NCBI GenBank assembly: GCA_947471745.1
Contig: CANJKZ010000267.1
Coordinates: forward strand, 1,319,001-1,383,000
Direction: 5' to 3'
Source of the DNA: Closterium sp. Naga37s-1
Lineage: Eukaryota; Streptophyta; Zygnematophyceae; Desmidiales; Closteriaceae
Length of the DNA stretch: 64,000 bases
Shown here: positions 34,801-45,967 of the stretch, piece by piece
Numbering within the stretch: position 1 is the first letter of the stretch
How the letters are laid out: each line of letters begins with the position of its first letter
Program-made: the position numbers and the translations under genes
The notes under the pieces: model-generated
Database searches by the model: none
Told to the model about the DNA's origin: nothing
What the model saw: only the letters and a program-made list of their open reading frames with translations

Positions 34801-35373
34801 CATGTGTTGTCCGCAACAACTGTCCAGGTACCAGGTGTTAATATTCTCGCGGCTCTGTTGCACGATGGCGATTTTCGGCGTAACCACGCGATCCATTTCG
34901 CCAGTATATGGCGAGAGAGCGAAGTACCGGTTCGCCGAGATGCTAGGAGGCGATTCCGGTGTCGGTGGTGGCAACTCGAAATCAGGAGGATACCTTTGTG
35001 ATTCGTTGAACCAGGTAGGGATAGTGGGATCGTTGTCTTGTCTGGGTGCGACAGGGTTGATGGGGTCGTCAAGCGCGAACGTTACTCGATCGTAGTATCG
35101 AAAACCTCTGTTGCGGCGAGCCATGCAGCTCATGATTGTCCCCTTGCCTTTGTCCTTGGTCGTAATACGTGCAGGTGTCTGCGAGGTGCTTGCGACCGAG
35201 GGAGGCGAAACGGTGGTTGTTGCGGCAGAAGAAGTCGAGGGGGTGGAGGTTTGATAGTTTGAAGGGTTGTTGCGCCTTTCGTCGGCGGCCTTTCGCTTGT
35301 AGCACCGATCGATAGTGTGTCCAGGCTTCTTGAAGTATTTGCAGAAAGTCCCCTTCTTTCCGTGCTGCTCCCC
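31864..35373 (-). pseudogene. F-III pol: PR, WG module, IN, truncated RT
   Basis: Same 1,169-codon frame as F-II, with internal Met at 35133. It keeps the DSCC protease motif, the WG module (33886-34086) and integrase D-X35-E. RT stops after ARWVVR. Long open frames are kept in three copies, but the copies are young, so this does not show selection. Confidence 0.87.
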
Positions 35374-36336
35374 TTAAGTGGCTCCAACGTAGAAGACTAA
35401 CTTCTCCCGCTTGGTGTTTTTCTCGTTGTACAGGTCGATCTCCTTTTGCTCGGAGAGAAGTGTGGCGCACAGGGCCGATTCGGAAACGGTTGCTCGAGCG
35501 CGGAGCAAGGATTGGCATTGACGCCAGTCAGGTCCGAGGCCGGAGAGGACCATCGAGACGAACATGTCGTCTGGGACGGATCCGCCGCACTTCCTGATGT
35601 GATCGCGCAGATTGCGGCACCGATTAATGTAAGGTCTCGCCTTCTCCCCTTGTTGCATTTTGACCGATGTGAGCTGACTAAGTAGTCGACTCATAGTAAC
35701 GGGATCTGTTGCCATGTATGAGATGCGTAGGTGCTCCCAAGAAGAGTATGCGGGTGCCCACTCTGATTTGTAGGAGCGAATGCCAAGCTGTTCGGCAGGA
35801 GAGAGATTTCGGAGGAGAGTGGTGTACGCGAGGAGAGACTCGTGGTAGTACTGATTCTTCTCTTGAATGGTGCCCTCCGTTGGAAACTTTAAGCTTCCGT
35901 CGTAGTACATCCAGATTTGCGCGGTTGTCGCGAGGAGCTCGAACTCGAAGCTCCATGTGTAGAAGTCCTTTCCATCGAAAGGAACTGATGTTTTCAGCTT
36001 CGATGTCAGAACGAATTTTGTTTGCATTGTTGCAATCGTGTCTGAGTTTGCGCGTTGTTGACTGTCTTGCGCAGGAGATGAGTTCTGACGATTGTCAAAC
36101 GTGAAGGATCTCTCGGAGTTGACGCGGCGGTCTTCTCCAGGGAGAGGAAGTCCAGCAACTCCACGTGCATAGCTTGAGCCATCGATGCTCATGGCTTGAT
36201 GGCTCTCAAGAGCGTTGATGCATGCGACCAGCTGCTCAACGAGAGCGGCGCTGACGGAGGTCACTGCTGATGGTGCAGTGGGTGTTGCTGGTGGTGGGCC
36301 CGGAGAATCTGCAGTGGCTTTTCCTTCTGGAGCCAT
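35374..36336 (-). CDS. gag: F-III Gag
   Basis: 320 residues, the same as the F-II Gag in the residues compared. It ends at the shared TAA (35374-35376), after which the frame stays open into pol. The primer-binding site is at 36426-36441. Confidence 0.85.
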   Translation of the reverse strand: MAPEGKATADSPGPPPATPTAPSAVTSVSAALVEQLVACINALESHQAMSIDGSSYARGVAGLPLPGEDRRVNSERSFTFDNRQNSSPAQDSQQRANSDTIATMQTKFVLTSKLKTSVPFDGKDFYTWSFEFELLATTAQIWMYYDGSLKFPTEGTIQEKNQYYHESLLAYTTLLRNLSPAEQLGIRSYKSEWAPAYSSWEHLRISYMATDPVTMSRLLSQLTSVKMQQGEKARPYINRCRNLRDHIRKCGGSVPDDMFVSMVLSGLGPDWRQCQSLLRARATVSESALCATLLSEQKEIDLYNEKNTKREKLVFYVGAT

Positions 36337-36444
36337 GGTGGTGCAGAGTTTGTAACGATGTAGTGAATATTTTATAAGGAAGTTGTTCTGGCAAGAACAA
36401 GAACTTAGCAGACCTTATAATCCACTCTAGCTCTGATACCATGA

Positions 36445-36900
36445 TGTTATAAATGAAGGATCGTAGTGGATAGGATAAAGTAGCCAAGTGTAAGGAAGAG
36501 AACTGAGAAGTCTCTGTAATGACCTTGTTGATAAATAGAGAGAGAACAAGATGATTATAAGATAGAAGTACAATAGTAAAAATATCAAGCCTAGCTAGCC
36601 ATGTACTCTGAGGGGTACATTCCCTTATTAACCGAATTGCATTGCTACAGTAACCCACGACTATTGCCATTCTAGACAGTTACCATGTTGCATTTCGCAA
36701 CTGCCTTGTGCGGTTACTGGGCAGTCAAGGGTCACGACCGTTGACTGTCTTCGACTGTTGACCTTCGGGTAACCCTCAATCTTCCGCGTGCTCTATATGA
36801 GCTCATGCGGTACTGGTACAAGCATCTGCTTCGCTATGAGGAGACGCGACAGTGGAGAGCCTTCGGGAATGCTCGTAATATCCTTTCGGTTATTCCAACA
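36445..36900 (-). repeat. 5' LTR of F-III
   Basis: 456 bp, matching 11401-11856. Confidence 0.9.
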
Positions 36901-37006
36901 ATTTACATTCACTCTGCTATTGAGGTCACGGGCCCACCACCATTACTCAGTAGTGTGCGAACCTTCCTGAGGTGATCCTAAGCACGATCAACTTGTGATC
37001 GCAACA
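36901..37006 (+). repeat. Truncated 5' LTR of element E-III
   Basis: Last 106 bp of the E LTR, followed at 37007 by the TGGTATGAGAGC primer-binding site. Confidence 0.9.
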
Positions 37007-37099
37007 TGGTATGAGAGCGACTCAGGAATCCTTCGCACCGCCACCACCGAAATCTTCGGCGAACGGAAAGTGGCGTCCGGCACATGCTCATGCGTGAGA

Positions 37100-38626
37100 A
37101 TGGCCGGAGGATCTGGTGGTAAGACGAATCTGACGGCTGAAGCGCAGACCAACCCGGCTGCGACAAGCGAGGAAACAACAACGATTCCTTCCGCCGTTCT
37201 CGCACAACTGCTTCAGCAACTCACCAGCTTGGAGCAAGGACTCCAAACATTGCGGAATGGCGACGCGGGAACATCTTCCCAACCCTCTCAACTGGCCACG
37301 AACGGCCACAATACCGCCCCGCATACTTTCTCCCTCGACACCAATGGCTCAACTCCCAAAACTCCCCGTCCCACCGAAGAAGCAATTCTCTCTGCGCAAT
37401 CAAGGTTTTTGAGTATATGAAAAATAAAGACAAGTGTGTGCTTTGACGGCAGAGACTTCTATACGTGGAGCTTCGAGCTGGAGCTGCTGCTGCAAAACGC
37501 GCAGATCTTCCATTATTTCGACGGGAGCTACTCGGGACCCGCTGAAGACACCGACGACGCCAAGGCAAGGTACTACAACGAGTCCCTGATGGCGTACGGA
37601 GTTCTTCTGCGAAACATGTCGCCGGCGGAGCAATTGAGCATTCGCTCATACAAGACAACGCCTGCCCCAGCCCTTGACGCTTGGCGCCACCTGAACGGCG
37701 TCTACCAACCGAAGGACTCGGTTTCGTCGAGCCGCCTACTCCAGCAGCTACTAGAGACAAGAATGGCACCAGGGGAGAAGGCCAACAGCTACATCAATCG
37801 CTGTCGGAGCTTATGCGATCAAATCGCGAAGTTGGGAAGCACGATCTCTGAGGAGATCTTCGTGAACATTGTGCTTCAAGGGCTCGGCCCAGAGTGGCGG
37901 CCCTGCAAGGCGCTTCTCTGACAGCAGGGGGTCATCTCGGAGGCCGCCCTTTGCGCCGCCCTCCTCGTCGAACAACGGGATATGGACCAGCAGCGACCAG
38001 CACCGCGACGAGACAGGGAACGCCTCGCCTTCTACGCCGACAACACGGAAGAGCGACGGCCGCGGCGCCTTTACTGCAAGATTTGCAGAAACTTCGGGCA
38101 CTTGGCAGATCGATGCAAACATCGATCTCGCCCTCGTCAGACCAATCCGAGCAACTAGTCTGGACGACAAGACGCAAGGAATGACGCTCATCCTGCCCAT
38201 GGGCATCAACCCCCACCGCGCAACCTGAATCCAACGTTTCAGCATCAGCAGCAGCAGCCGCCAACTGCTCCCGTTCGCAATGTCATGGGCAACATGACAA
38301 TGACGAGCGGATCTCGTCGTCCCCGTGCGCGCTCACCGTCACCGGAGGAAGCACGTCACCCAATCGGAGCGTTTTCGAACAACAATCCGTTCAGCACGCG
38401 CCACGATTTCACTGATGACGACAACCAGGACTGGAACCTGCCAGTCCCGCTGCTCGAGAGCCCCCCACACGTACCCGATACAAGGGCGGCACCGATCGAC
38501 TGGATCGCGCGCGAACAATTCCTAAAAGTTGACACACCACACATCGTTACTCCGCGACTGGCGCTGCTCGCACGTAACGACAACAGGCGCAACAGCACGT
38601 GGTACCTGGACAGCTGCTGTGGGCAG
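37100..38626 (+). pseudogene. E-III gag and start of protease, decayed
   Basis: Copy of 12056-13582 with stops TGA 37418-37420, TGA 37919-37921 and TAG 38156-38158. The first stop is TGA here and TAA in E-II, a change between two stops. The CCHC knuckle is intact. The protease motif ends at the B-III insertion (GGCAG at 38622-38626). Confidence 0.88.
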
Positions 38627-38756
38627 TGTCAGAATGAGAACGAAGGAATCATTGAACTAGCAAGCAGATGGGTACAATTAGGAAACCTAAAATTGTTGTA
38701 CCCTATATGAACTACCCCACTACAGCCTACACAGACTATAGCATATAAGTTTGACA
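38627..38756 (-). repeat. 3' LTR of B-III
   Basis: 130 bp. The polypurine tract (minus strand ATGGGGGTG) adjoins it on the right; 38757-38985 is the untranslated tail, with no other signal seen. Confidence 0.92.
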
Positions 38757-38985
38757 CACCCCCATAGGCAAAGTGGGGGAGAACAAGAGGTCACAAGACC
38801 GGTCAAGAAAGGCAAAGCAAGCTCAGGGTGGATCACGACGTCACCACGCATTCCGAGCACAAGCAAATGGCCACAAGGCCAGTTCACATGCAGAGTTATA
38901 TAAAGGAGAACAAGCAATACAGTGATCACAACCTAGCAAGTGTAAGCATGCAGGTATATATATAGAGATCACAGTACAAGCAGAG

Positions 38986-41900
38986 TCAAGAAGTAAGCAA
39001 GGGAGGCACAGTAGGCACAAGGCCTAGAACAGTACAGAAGCGCTGATGATCACAAGGCTGGAGTGCCTTGATGAAGACATCAGCAGTGTTGGCCTGAGTG
39101 GCCACGTAAGAAAGATGAAGCTGACCACGCTGCTGCAACTCTCGAGCCAGGAAGTAGCGCAGAGCGATGTGCTTCATTCTGTGCTCCAGTCTGTGCTCCT
39201 GACACAAGGCAATCATGGCCTTGTTGTCGACGTACAGAACTGGAGGAGAACGAGGCAACTCTCCCAGGTCGGTCAGCAGGTAGGTGAGCCAGCGTAACTC
39301 CTGTGCAGCCATGGCCCCTGCGTAGATCTCAGCCTCACAATTGGAGCGGAGAACAGAAGAAGAGCGGGTAGACCGCCAAGAAACAGAGCCGGAGCCAAGG
39401 CTGAAGGTGTAACCCTGTGACGACCGCTGCGTAGCCAAGTCGTCAGCCCAAGAAGCGTCTGCGTGACCAGTGAGGACAACTCGAGCCCGTCCTCCAAGCA
39501 CGAGCCCCATGCCCGACGTACTGCACAAGTAGCGCAACACCCTCTTAGCGGCATCCATGTGCTCCTTCCTGTGTCGGCCAGGAGCAACATAGCGTGCTAG
39601 GATGCTAAGAGGGTAGGCAAGGTCAGGTCGAGTGCAGGTCATCAGGTACATGAGGCAGCCCACAAGCTCTGGATACGGGCCACTCGGCTCTACGGACTCG
39701 TCCGAAGGTGGAGCTGAGAGCGAGTGACCGGTAGGCAGAGGAGTGGACTGTGGCGAGGAGTACGTGAAGCGGAAGCGCTGAAGGACTTGCTGCACCATGT
39801 GTGACTGAGTCAGGGTAATGGTGCGCTGTGCTCTGCCCCGGGTGATCCGCAAGCCAAGATAGCTTGTCAGCTCACCCAGGTCTGTGCACGTGTGTCTCTT
39901 CTGCAGCTCCGACTTCACGTGGGCGAGTCCCTCATTGTCAGAAGTAGCAAAGACCAAGTCGTCTACGTACACGAGAACGTAGAACGGTGGCAGAGTGGTG
40001 TCAGTGCGTAGAAACAGCGACGGGTCAGCAGTGGAAGGAGCAAACCCAAGAGCAGCAAGAGTCGTCCTCAGTGTGTCGTGCCACTCACGGGGCGCCTGCC
40101 GGAGACCGTAGACTGGCCGCCGGAGGCTCCACTGGGTACCAGGAGGAAACGACCCAGTGAAGCCAGGTGGGCGGCCCAGCCAGATCTCCTCGTGCAGGCT
40201 GGCCTGCAGGAAAGCAGTGCTGAAGTCAAGAAAGTGAAGCTCGTAGTCACGCTGAGCGGCGACGTGCAACAGAACCCGAAGAGTGGTCATCTTCGGGGTA
40301 GGGGAGAAGGTCTGGAAGAAGTCAACTCCCTCTCGCTGACTGAAGCCTCGTGCAACGTAACGCGCCTTGAAGACAGGCGGAGAACCCGGCGGCCGCTTCA
40401 CCCTGAAAATCCACATGCCACTGACGATGTTCGCCCCAGGTGGGGGAACCTCGTCGACATAGGTGCCTGTGGACTTCCAGGAAGCCATCTCTGTGTCCAT
40501 GGCTGTCTGCCACTGAGAGGAGTAGGGACCCTCTATCGCCTCTGCGTAAGAGCGCGGGGTCGGGATGTCTGGTGCATCCGGGTCTCCCTCAGGGGCAATC
40601 AGCATGGACACGAGATGAGGTAAAGCAGCGGCAAAGCACTCAAACTCCTCATGTCTGTCCTCAAGGACATCCGTGCCAAGAGAACACTCACCCCCGACGG
40701 ACGGAGGACAGACAGACTCAGACTCAGCAACAAGACTAGCGGCGTAGTCTAGACGACAGGCGGCAGCAAAGTCAACAAGCTCAGCAACTAGAGCAGACGC
40801 AGCAGTGGACTCAAACGAAGGGTCAGTGACAACAGTGGCAAGGAAACGCGTGATAGTAGGACTAGCAGCACGAAGGGAGTCAGACTCCGGGTCCGGGCCG
40901 TCAGGAAGAGAGGACGCAGGAGGAGATGGCAGAGGGACACGCTGCGGAGCAGTGGAAGGACACAGATTCATATAGTGAGTGCCAGGGATAGGAGGAGGAC
41001 GCTGACGCGGAACACGACCAGTGCGGACAGCGCGAACAGGCGACTCAGGACGAGACTCAGGCAACGCAGGACGAGACTCAGGCGCACGACGCTCCGTAAG
41101 ACCTCTAGTCGGTCCAGAGTAAGGAGAAGGACCAGGCAGTGGAGAGGCTGGCAGTAACTGCGACTGCGACTGGACAGGCGGTGGACTCGGTAAGGGGGGA
41201 GGAGGAGGACCAGTAGAAAGCGGAAGGCCAAGAACCTGCTGAAGGAGCGGAACGTAGTACGGCCGCGGCCGCGCAGCGCCTCCAGAAACAGCAGAGACAG
41301 CACCAGTACCCTCTTCTCCAGGGTCTCCAGCTCCAACTCCCGCAGCACCACCAGCCGCAGCACCTCCAGCAGCACCTCCAGCAGTAACAGCTCCAGTACC
41401 TCCAGCTCCAACTCCTGCAGTACTACCAGGCCCAGCAGCTCCAGTACCTCCAGAACGAGCACCTCCGGGACCAGCGGCTCCAGCACCAGCAGAACCTCCA
41501 GCAGCGCCAGTACCTCCAGCACGAGCACCTCTAGAACCAGCGGCTCCAGCAGCTCCAGCACCAGCAGTACCTCCAGCTGCTCCAGCAGCTCCAGCACCAG
41601 CAGCACCTCCAGTAGCACCAGCAGCACCTCCAGTGGCTCCAGCCCCTCCAGCGGCTCCAACACCAGCAGGACCTCCAGCAGTGCCAGTACCTCCAGCACG
41701 AGCACCTCTAGAACCAGGGGCTCCAGCAGCTCCAGCACCAGCAGTACCTACAGCTGCTCTAGTAGCTCCAGTACCAGCAGCACGGCTACAGCGTCGAGCG
41801 TACCACTCACGCAGCCCCTGTGGAGAGAGGGGCTCCCGCCGGGACGACACACCCGAAGGACCTCCAGACACAGCACGCTCAGGCTTAGCATCCTCAGACT

Positions 41901-44900
41901 CAGCACCCCCAGGCTCAGCACGCTCAGGCTCAGTACCCCCAGGCTCCGCACCCCCAGACTCAGCAACCCCAGGCTCAGCACCCCCAGGCCCCGCACCCTC
42001 AGGCTCAGCACCCCTAGCAGCACCAGAGTCGACAGCTACCTCGACCGGCTCGACAGGGTCTACCTGGGACACACCTGAGGGGGCAGGACCCTGAGGGGGA
42101 GGGGGTCTACCGGAGGAGCACCTGGTGCTAGGAAGAGCGGCGGGGGGGGGAGAGGGGCAGTGCGGTAGGGAAAGAGACGGTAGTAAGAGACCGACTCGTC
42201 AAACGTGACGTCCTGAGAGGACAGAACACGGCGCGAGGTGGGGTGGTAAAACTGCCACCCAGGCGCGTCAGGGGGGAAGCCAAGGAAAACGCAGGGAACA
42301 GCACGAGAGGACAGCTTGTCCGCGGAAGTATCGCGGACAAAAGCTCGAGATCCCCAGACACGGTACACAGACGCATCACCAACCTTCCCCGTCCACCGCA
42401 GAGTAGGTGTGGTCTCCAGCAAGGAGACACGAGGCTGAAGGTTGATCTGATGCGCAGCGTACTGAACCGCGAACGGCCACAGAAAATGGGGAGCAGCCGC
42501 ATGGATCATGGACGTGCGAGCGACGTCCATGACCATGCCAATGCGGCGCTCAGCAATCCCATTTTGCTGTGGGGAGGCCGGAAGCGTGAACGTCTGGCGG
42601 ATGCCCTCCGCACGACAGAAAGCCCTCAGAAGGTCGGAGGAAAACTCGCCACCTCTGTCTGAGTGCAGACGCAGAACAGGCTAGTCCGAGCCGAAACTCT
42701 CTCTGAGCTGGATACGAGCAGCGCGGATCCAGTCCATCAACACCTCAGTGACCTCACCCTTGCGGCGCAAGGGGAAGACTGTGGTGTAGCGCGAGTAGTC
42801 GTCAACGACCAGCAGGAAGTAACGCTCGTGACCCTGTCCACGGACGCGGGCTGGGCCCCACACGTCCATGTGGAGAGTCTGCAGAGGAGCCTCTGTCGGA
42901 GGAAACTCAGAGGAGTGAGGAGCGGCGCGCTGCCGGCCCTCAACACAAGAAACACAGGTAGGGGCAGGCCCCGGAGGAAGGGGAGGGAGGGACGGGGGGA
43001 GACCTGAGACAAGGACACGGGAGGCCATACCTCGGAGACGAGGCAGGGAGGGGTGACCAAGGCGGTGGTGCCAAAGAAGAGTCTCGTGTGACAGAGGACG
43101 ACACGAGCAGGGGGCAGACGCCGGACTAGACCTGGACGCAGCAGCAAACACCTGACCAGACGCGGCTACCTGACCAGACGCGGTGACAGGAGGAGACACA
43201 GTAGTCAGTGTGTAGAGGCTCGACCCAGGCTGACGGGTGAACGTGGCCAGGTGGCGGCCCGTCCGAGAGCAAGTACAGTGGGTCACACACTGACCTCCCG
43301 GGGTGAATTGGTCAACCCACACGTCCTGGAGGTCAGCTCCACTCATCAAGTTCGTAGAGAACGAGGGGAGGTGGAGTCCCGACGGTAAGCCCGACGGGGC
43401 CGCAGGACACGGTAGAAACGTGGAGGAGTGCGCAAGGACTGGGCCCCCAGAGGGGTCAGCGAGGGAGACTGCAACCGGCCGACTTAGCGGCGTGAGTGTG
43501 GTGCTATCGCGAAAGAAGGAGCGCGAAGCACCTGAGTCAAGTGTGAAGGTGTGCAAGGCCTCGGTAGGTGCAGTACCAGAGAGAGCAGACTCACCAGCAC
43601 CTGAAGCAGCAGACTCACTAGCACCTGGAGTAGCAGACTCACTAGCACCTGGAGCAGCAGACTCACTAGCACCTAGAGCAGCAGCCACAATTCCCGGGTC
43701 GGGCGGAACACACAGGTAACAGTCACCCTCAGCACTATCACTCACAGCATACATGGCAGCAAGGATAGCATCGAAATCAAGATCAAAGATAGCAACATTC
43801 TGCTTCAGCAGATCACCCCAGCGGGGGAGCTCAGCGCCGTCAGGAAACTGCGCACGCCAGGCGTCAGTCAGGCGACCGAAGCAGCGCTGCGAAGTGTGCG
43901 GCAGTCCGCATGTCTCTCCACGGCGCCCGCCTGTGCGAAGAACGTAAGTGCAGGGACCAACACCCCCAGCCCTCCCACGCCCAGCGTACCACTCACGAAG
44001 CTGAAGGGGCGAAAGGGGCTCACGGGAACGCTGCTGCTGCTGGCGCTGGCTACCGCCAAAGCCTCCACGCTGTGCGGTACCTCCTCGGCCAGCACCACCA
44101 CCGCCTCCACCTCCACCGCCGTTGCCGCTGCCTCCACCTACTCCACTGCCGCCCCCACTCCCGCCACCACCCCCACCGCCACCACCACCCCCTCCGCCCC
44201 CTCCACCGCCTCCATCGCCGCCCCCTCCGTCCCCTCCACCACCCCTGCCCCCCTTGCCCTTGCTGTTGCGGCGCCTCCCACTAGGAGCAGACGCAGCCCC
44301 GACCTCCTCAGTGCCAACGAGGTCGATAGCAGCAGCAGCAGAAGCAACAGAGGGGAGAAGGGGGACGGGGGAGCACCCCTCAAAGAAAGGGGCGCGAGGG
44401 TCGCCGCGAGAAGCACCTACAGCAACAATACTCTTCTCTGCTACAGTAAGGCGCTCCTCAAGCAGGTCGACGGTGAGCTCAGTGGGGCAAAGAGAGAGAA
44501 AGTGGTCCCTGACTGAAGAGAGAGAGTCAGGGAGACGGGTGACTAGGTAGTAGAGAGTGATGTACATGGGGGGGGGGGGTTCTTGGCACAGAACTCAGTG
44601 GGAAGCGCAGCGCGGGTAGCGGGTGTCACTAGTGCGGAGGTGAGTAATGAGGTCAGCGACTGTGGCAAAGGCAGTAAGGTCAGGGAACAGGTACGGCAGC
44701 ATGAGGCGGCTGAGAGCAGCAGTGGCAGGGGAGGAGTAGCGCGCGACAACAGCGTCATACAAAGACTTTGTAGTCTTGTACTGGCCAAAGTGCGCGCGCT
44801 CAGCAGACGGCAGGTGACTACGAACAGCAAGACGAGCAACAGCGTCACGAGTAGTCCACTGCGAGCGAACCGTACTGTCAGCAGTGGCAGCAGGTGCAGG

Positions 44901-45041
44901 AGAGACACCGGACGTGTGATCGAACATGGAGACTCCGTCCTTGGAGTCGCACTGGAGAAACAGCTGTAGGTCGTCTACCCAAACCTCGAAGTCAACAGCA
45001 CGTCCCTCAGCATCAAAGGTAAGAACAGTAGGACTAGCCAT
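38986..45041 (-). pseudogene. gag-pol: B-III Gag-Pol polyprotein, broken by one stop and indels
   Basis: It starts MASPTVLTF at 45041. Order: capsid; Gly-rich tract (about 44090-44290); LREWY motif (about 43986-44015); Cys/His finger C-X13-C-X3-H-X4-C (CTYVLRT...QRC); protease LDSGASRSFF; GAG-pre-integrase; integrase; proline-rich and GGAEP-like linker with a second LREWY motif (about 41798-41832); Gly/Ala repeats; RT (YVDD at 39958-39969); RNase H. Breaks relative to G: one extra base near 44615 and a run of 12 G at 44568-44579 where G has 10 C, which together restore frame; TAG at 42681-42683 in integrase; one base missing in a C-run near 42095-42110. The RT-RNaseH half is a clean 1,028-codon frame. 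Confidence 0.9.
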
Positions 45042-45832
45042 AGCGGCAGAAGCAGCAGTAGCAGCAGAAGCAGCAGTAGCAGCAGAAGCAGCAGAAGCAG
45101 CAGGGGCAGGGCAGTGCGGCTCAGTAGGGCGGCGCGGCTCGGTAGGGCGGCGCGGCTCGACTGGGCGGCTCGGCTCGGCTGGGCGGCGCGGCTCGGCTGG
45201 GTGGCGCGGCTCGGCTGGGCGGCGCGGCTCGGCAGGGCGGCGCGGCTCGGCTGAGCGACGCGGCTCGGCTGGGCGGCGCGGGTGCTTACCAGGGGCGGGT
45301 GCAGGGCAGGGCCGCAGCTGGCGATTAGGTCAGGGCCGCGACTAGGGCGGCAGCAGGGCAGGGCCGCGACTGGGCGGCGGTAGAGGAGGGCCGCGACTGT
45401 GGCGGCTGCAGGGCAGGGCCGCGACGGTGAGGCCGCGACGATGAGGCCGCGACGGCGGCTGCAGGTGCGTCAGCGGCAAGGCAGGGCCGCGACAGGTGCT
45501 GCAGGCGCGACGGTGGCTGCAGTGCAGGGCGCGACAGCGGGGCCGCGACGGTGGCTGCAGGTCAGGGGCCGCGACTTGGGGCGGCAGGGCAGGGCCGCGA
45601 CGTAGGGCGGCAGGAGAGGGACGCGACGGGCGGCAAAGCAGGGCCGCGACGGGCGGGAAAGCAGGGCCGCGACGGGCGGCTCAGGCAGGGTCGCGACTAG
45701 CGCGACAGCAGGGCAGGGCGCTCGACGGCGCAGGAGAGGCAGGCGCGACAGCGCGCTTCGGGCAGGTAAGACAGTTTCAGTGGTGGGCCCTAAAAAAAAC
45801 GTTCCCACGGAGGGAACCTGCTCAGAATACCA
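45042..45832 (-). other. B-III GC-rich 5' leader
   Basis: Leader between the 5' LTR and gag. The 18-bp minisatellite (about 45120-45290) has three more units than in B-II. The primer-binding segment lies at about 45816-45832, with the adjoining GTTCCC/GGGAAC hairpin. No gene is seen. Confidence 0.78.
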
Positions 45833-45962
45833 TGTCAGAATGAGAACGAAGGAATCATTGAACTAGCAAGCAGATGGGTACAAGTAGGAAACCTAAAAGT
45901 GTTGTACCCTATATGAACTACCCCACTACAGCCTACACAGACTATAGCATATAAGTTTGACA
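45833..45962 (-). repeat. 5' LTR of B-III
   Basis: 130 bp, followed by GGCAG (45963-45967) and E pol. Confidence 0.93.
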
Positions 45963-45967
45963 GGCAG

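Larger units (their letters stand above)
30631..36900 (-). mobile_element. Copia element F-III (RT-core deleted)
   Basis: Near-identical copy of F-II at offset 25,044, with the same flanks (spacer left, E LTR fragment right), the same RT-core deletion and the same gag/pol stop. Pol differs from F-II by about six amino acids. Confidence 0.93.
38627..45962 (-). mobile_element. Copia element B-III
   Basis: Minus-strand copia element of 7,336 bp with both LTRs, target duplication GGCAG (38622-38626 and 45963-45967), leader, gag-pol and polypurine tract. It lacks C and shows the B structure before the C insertion. It is not autonomous because the ORF is broken. Confidence 0.94.
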
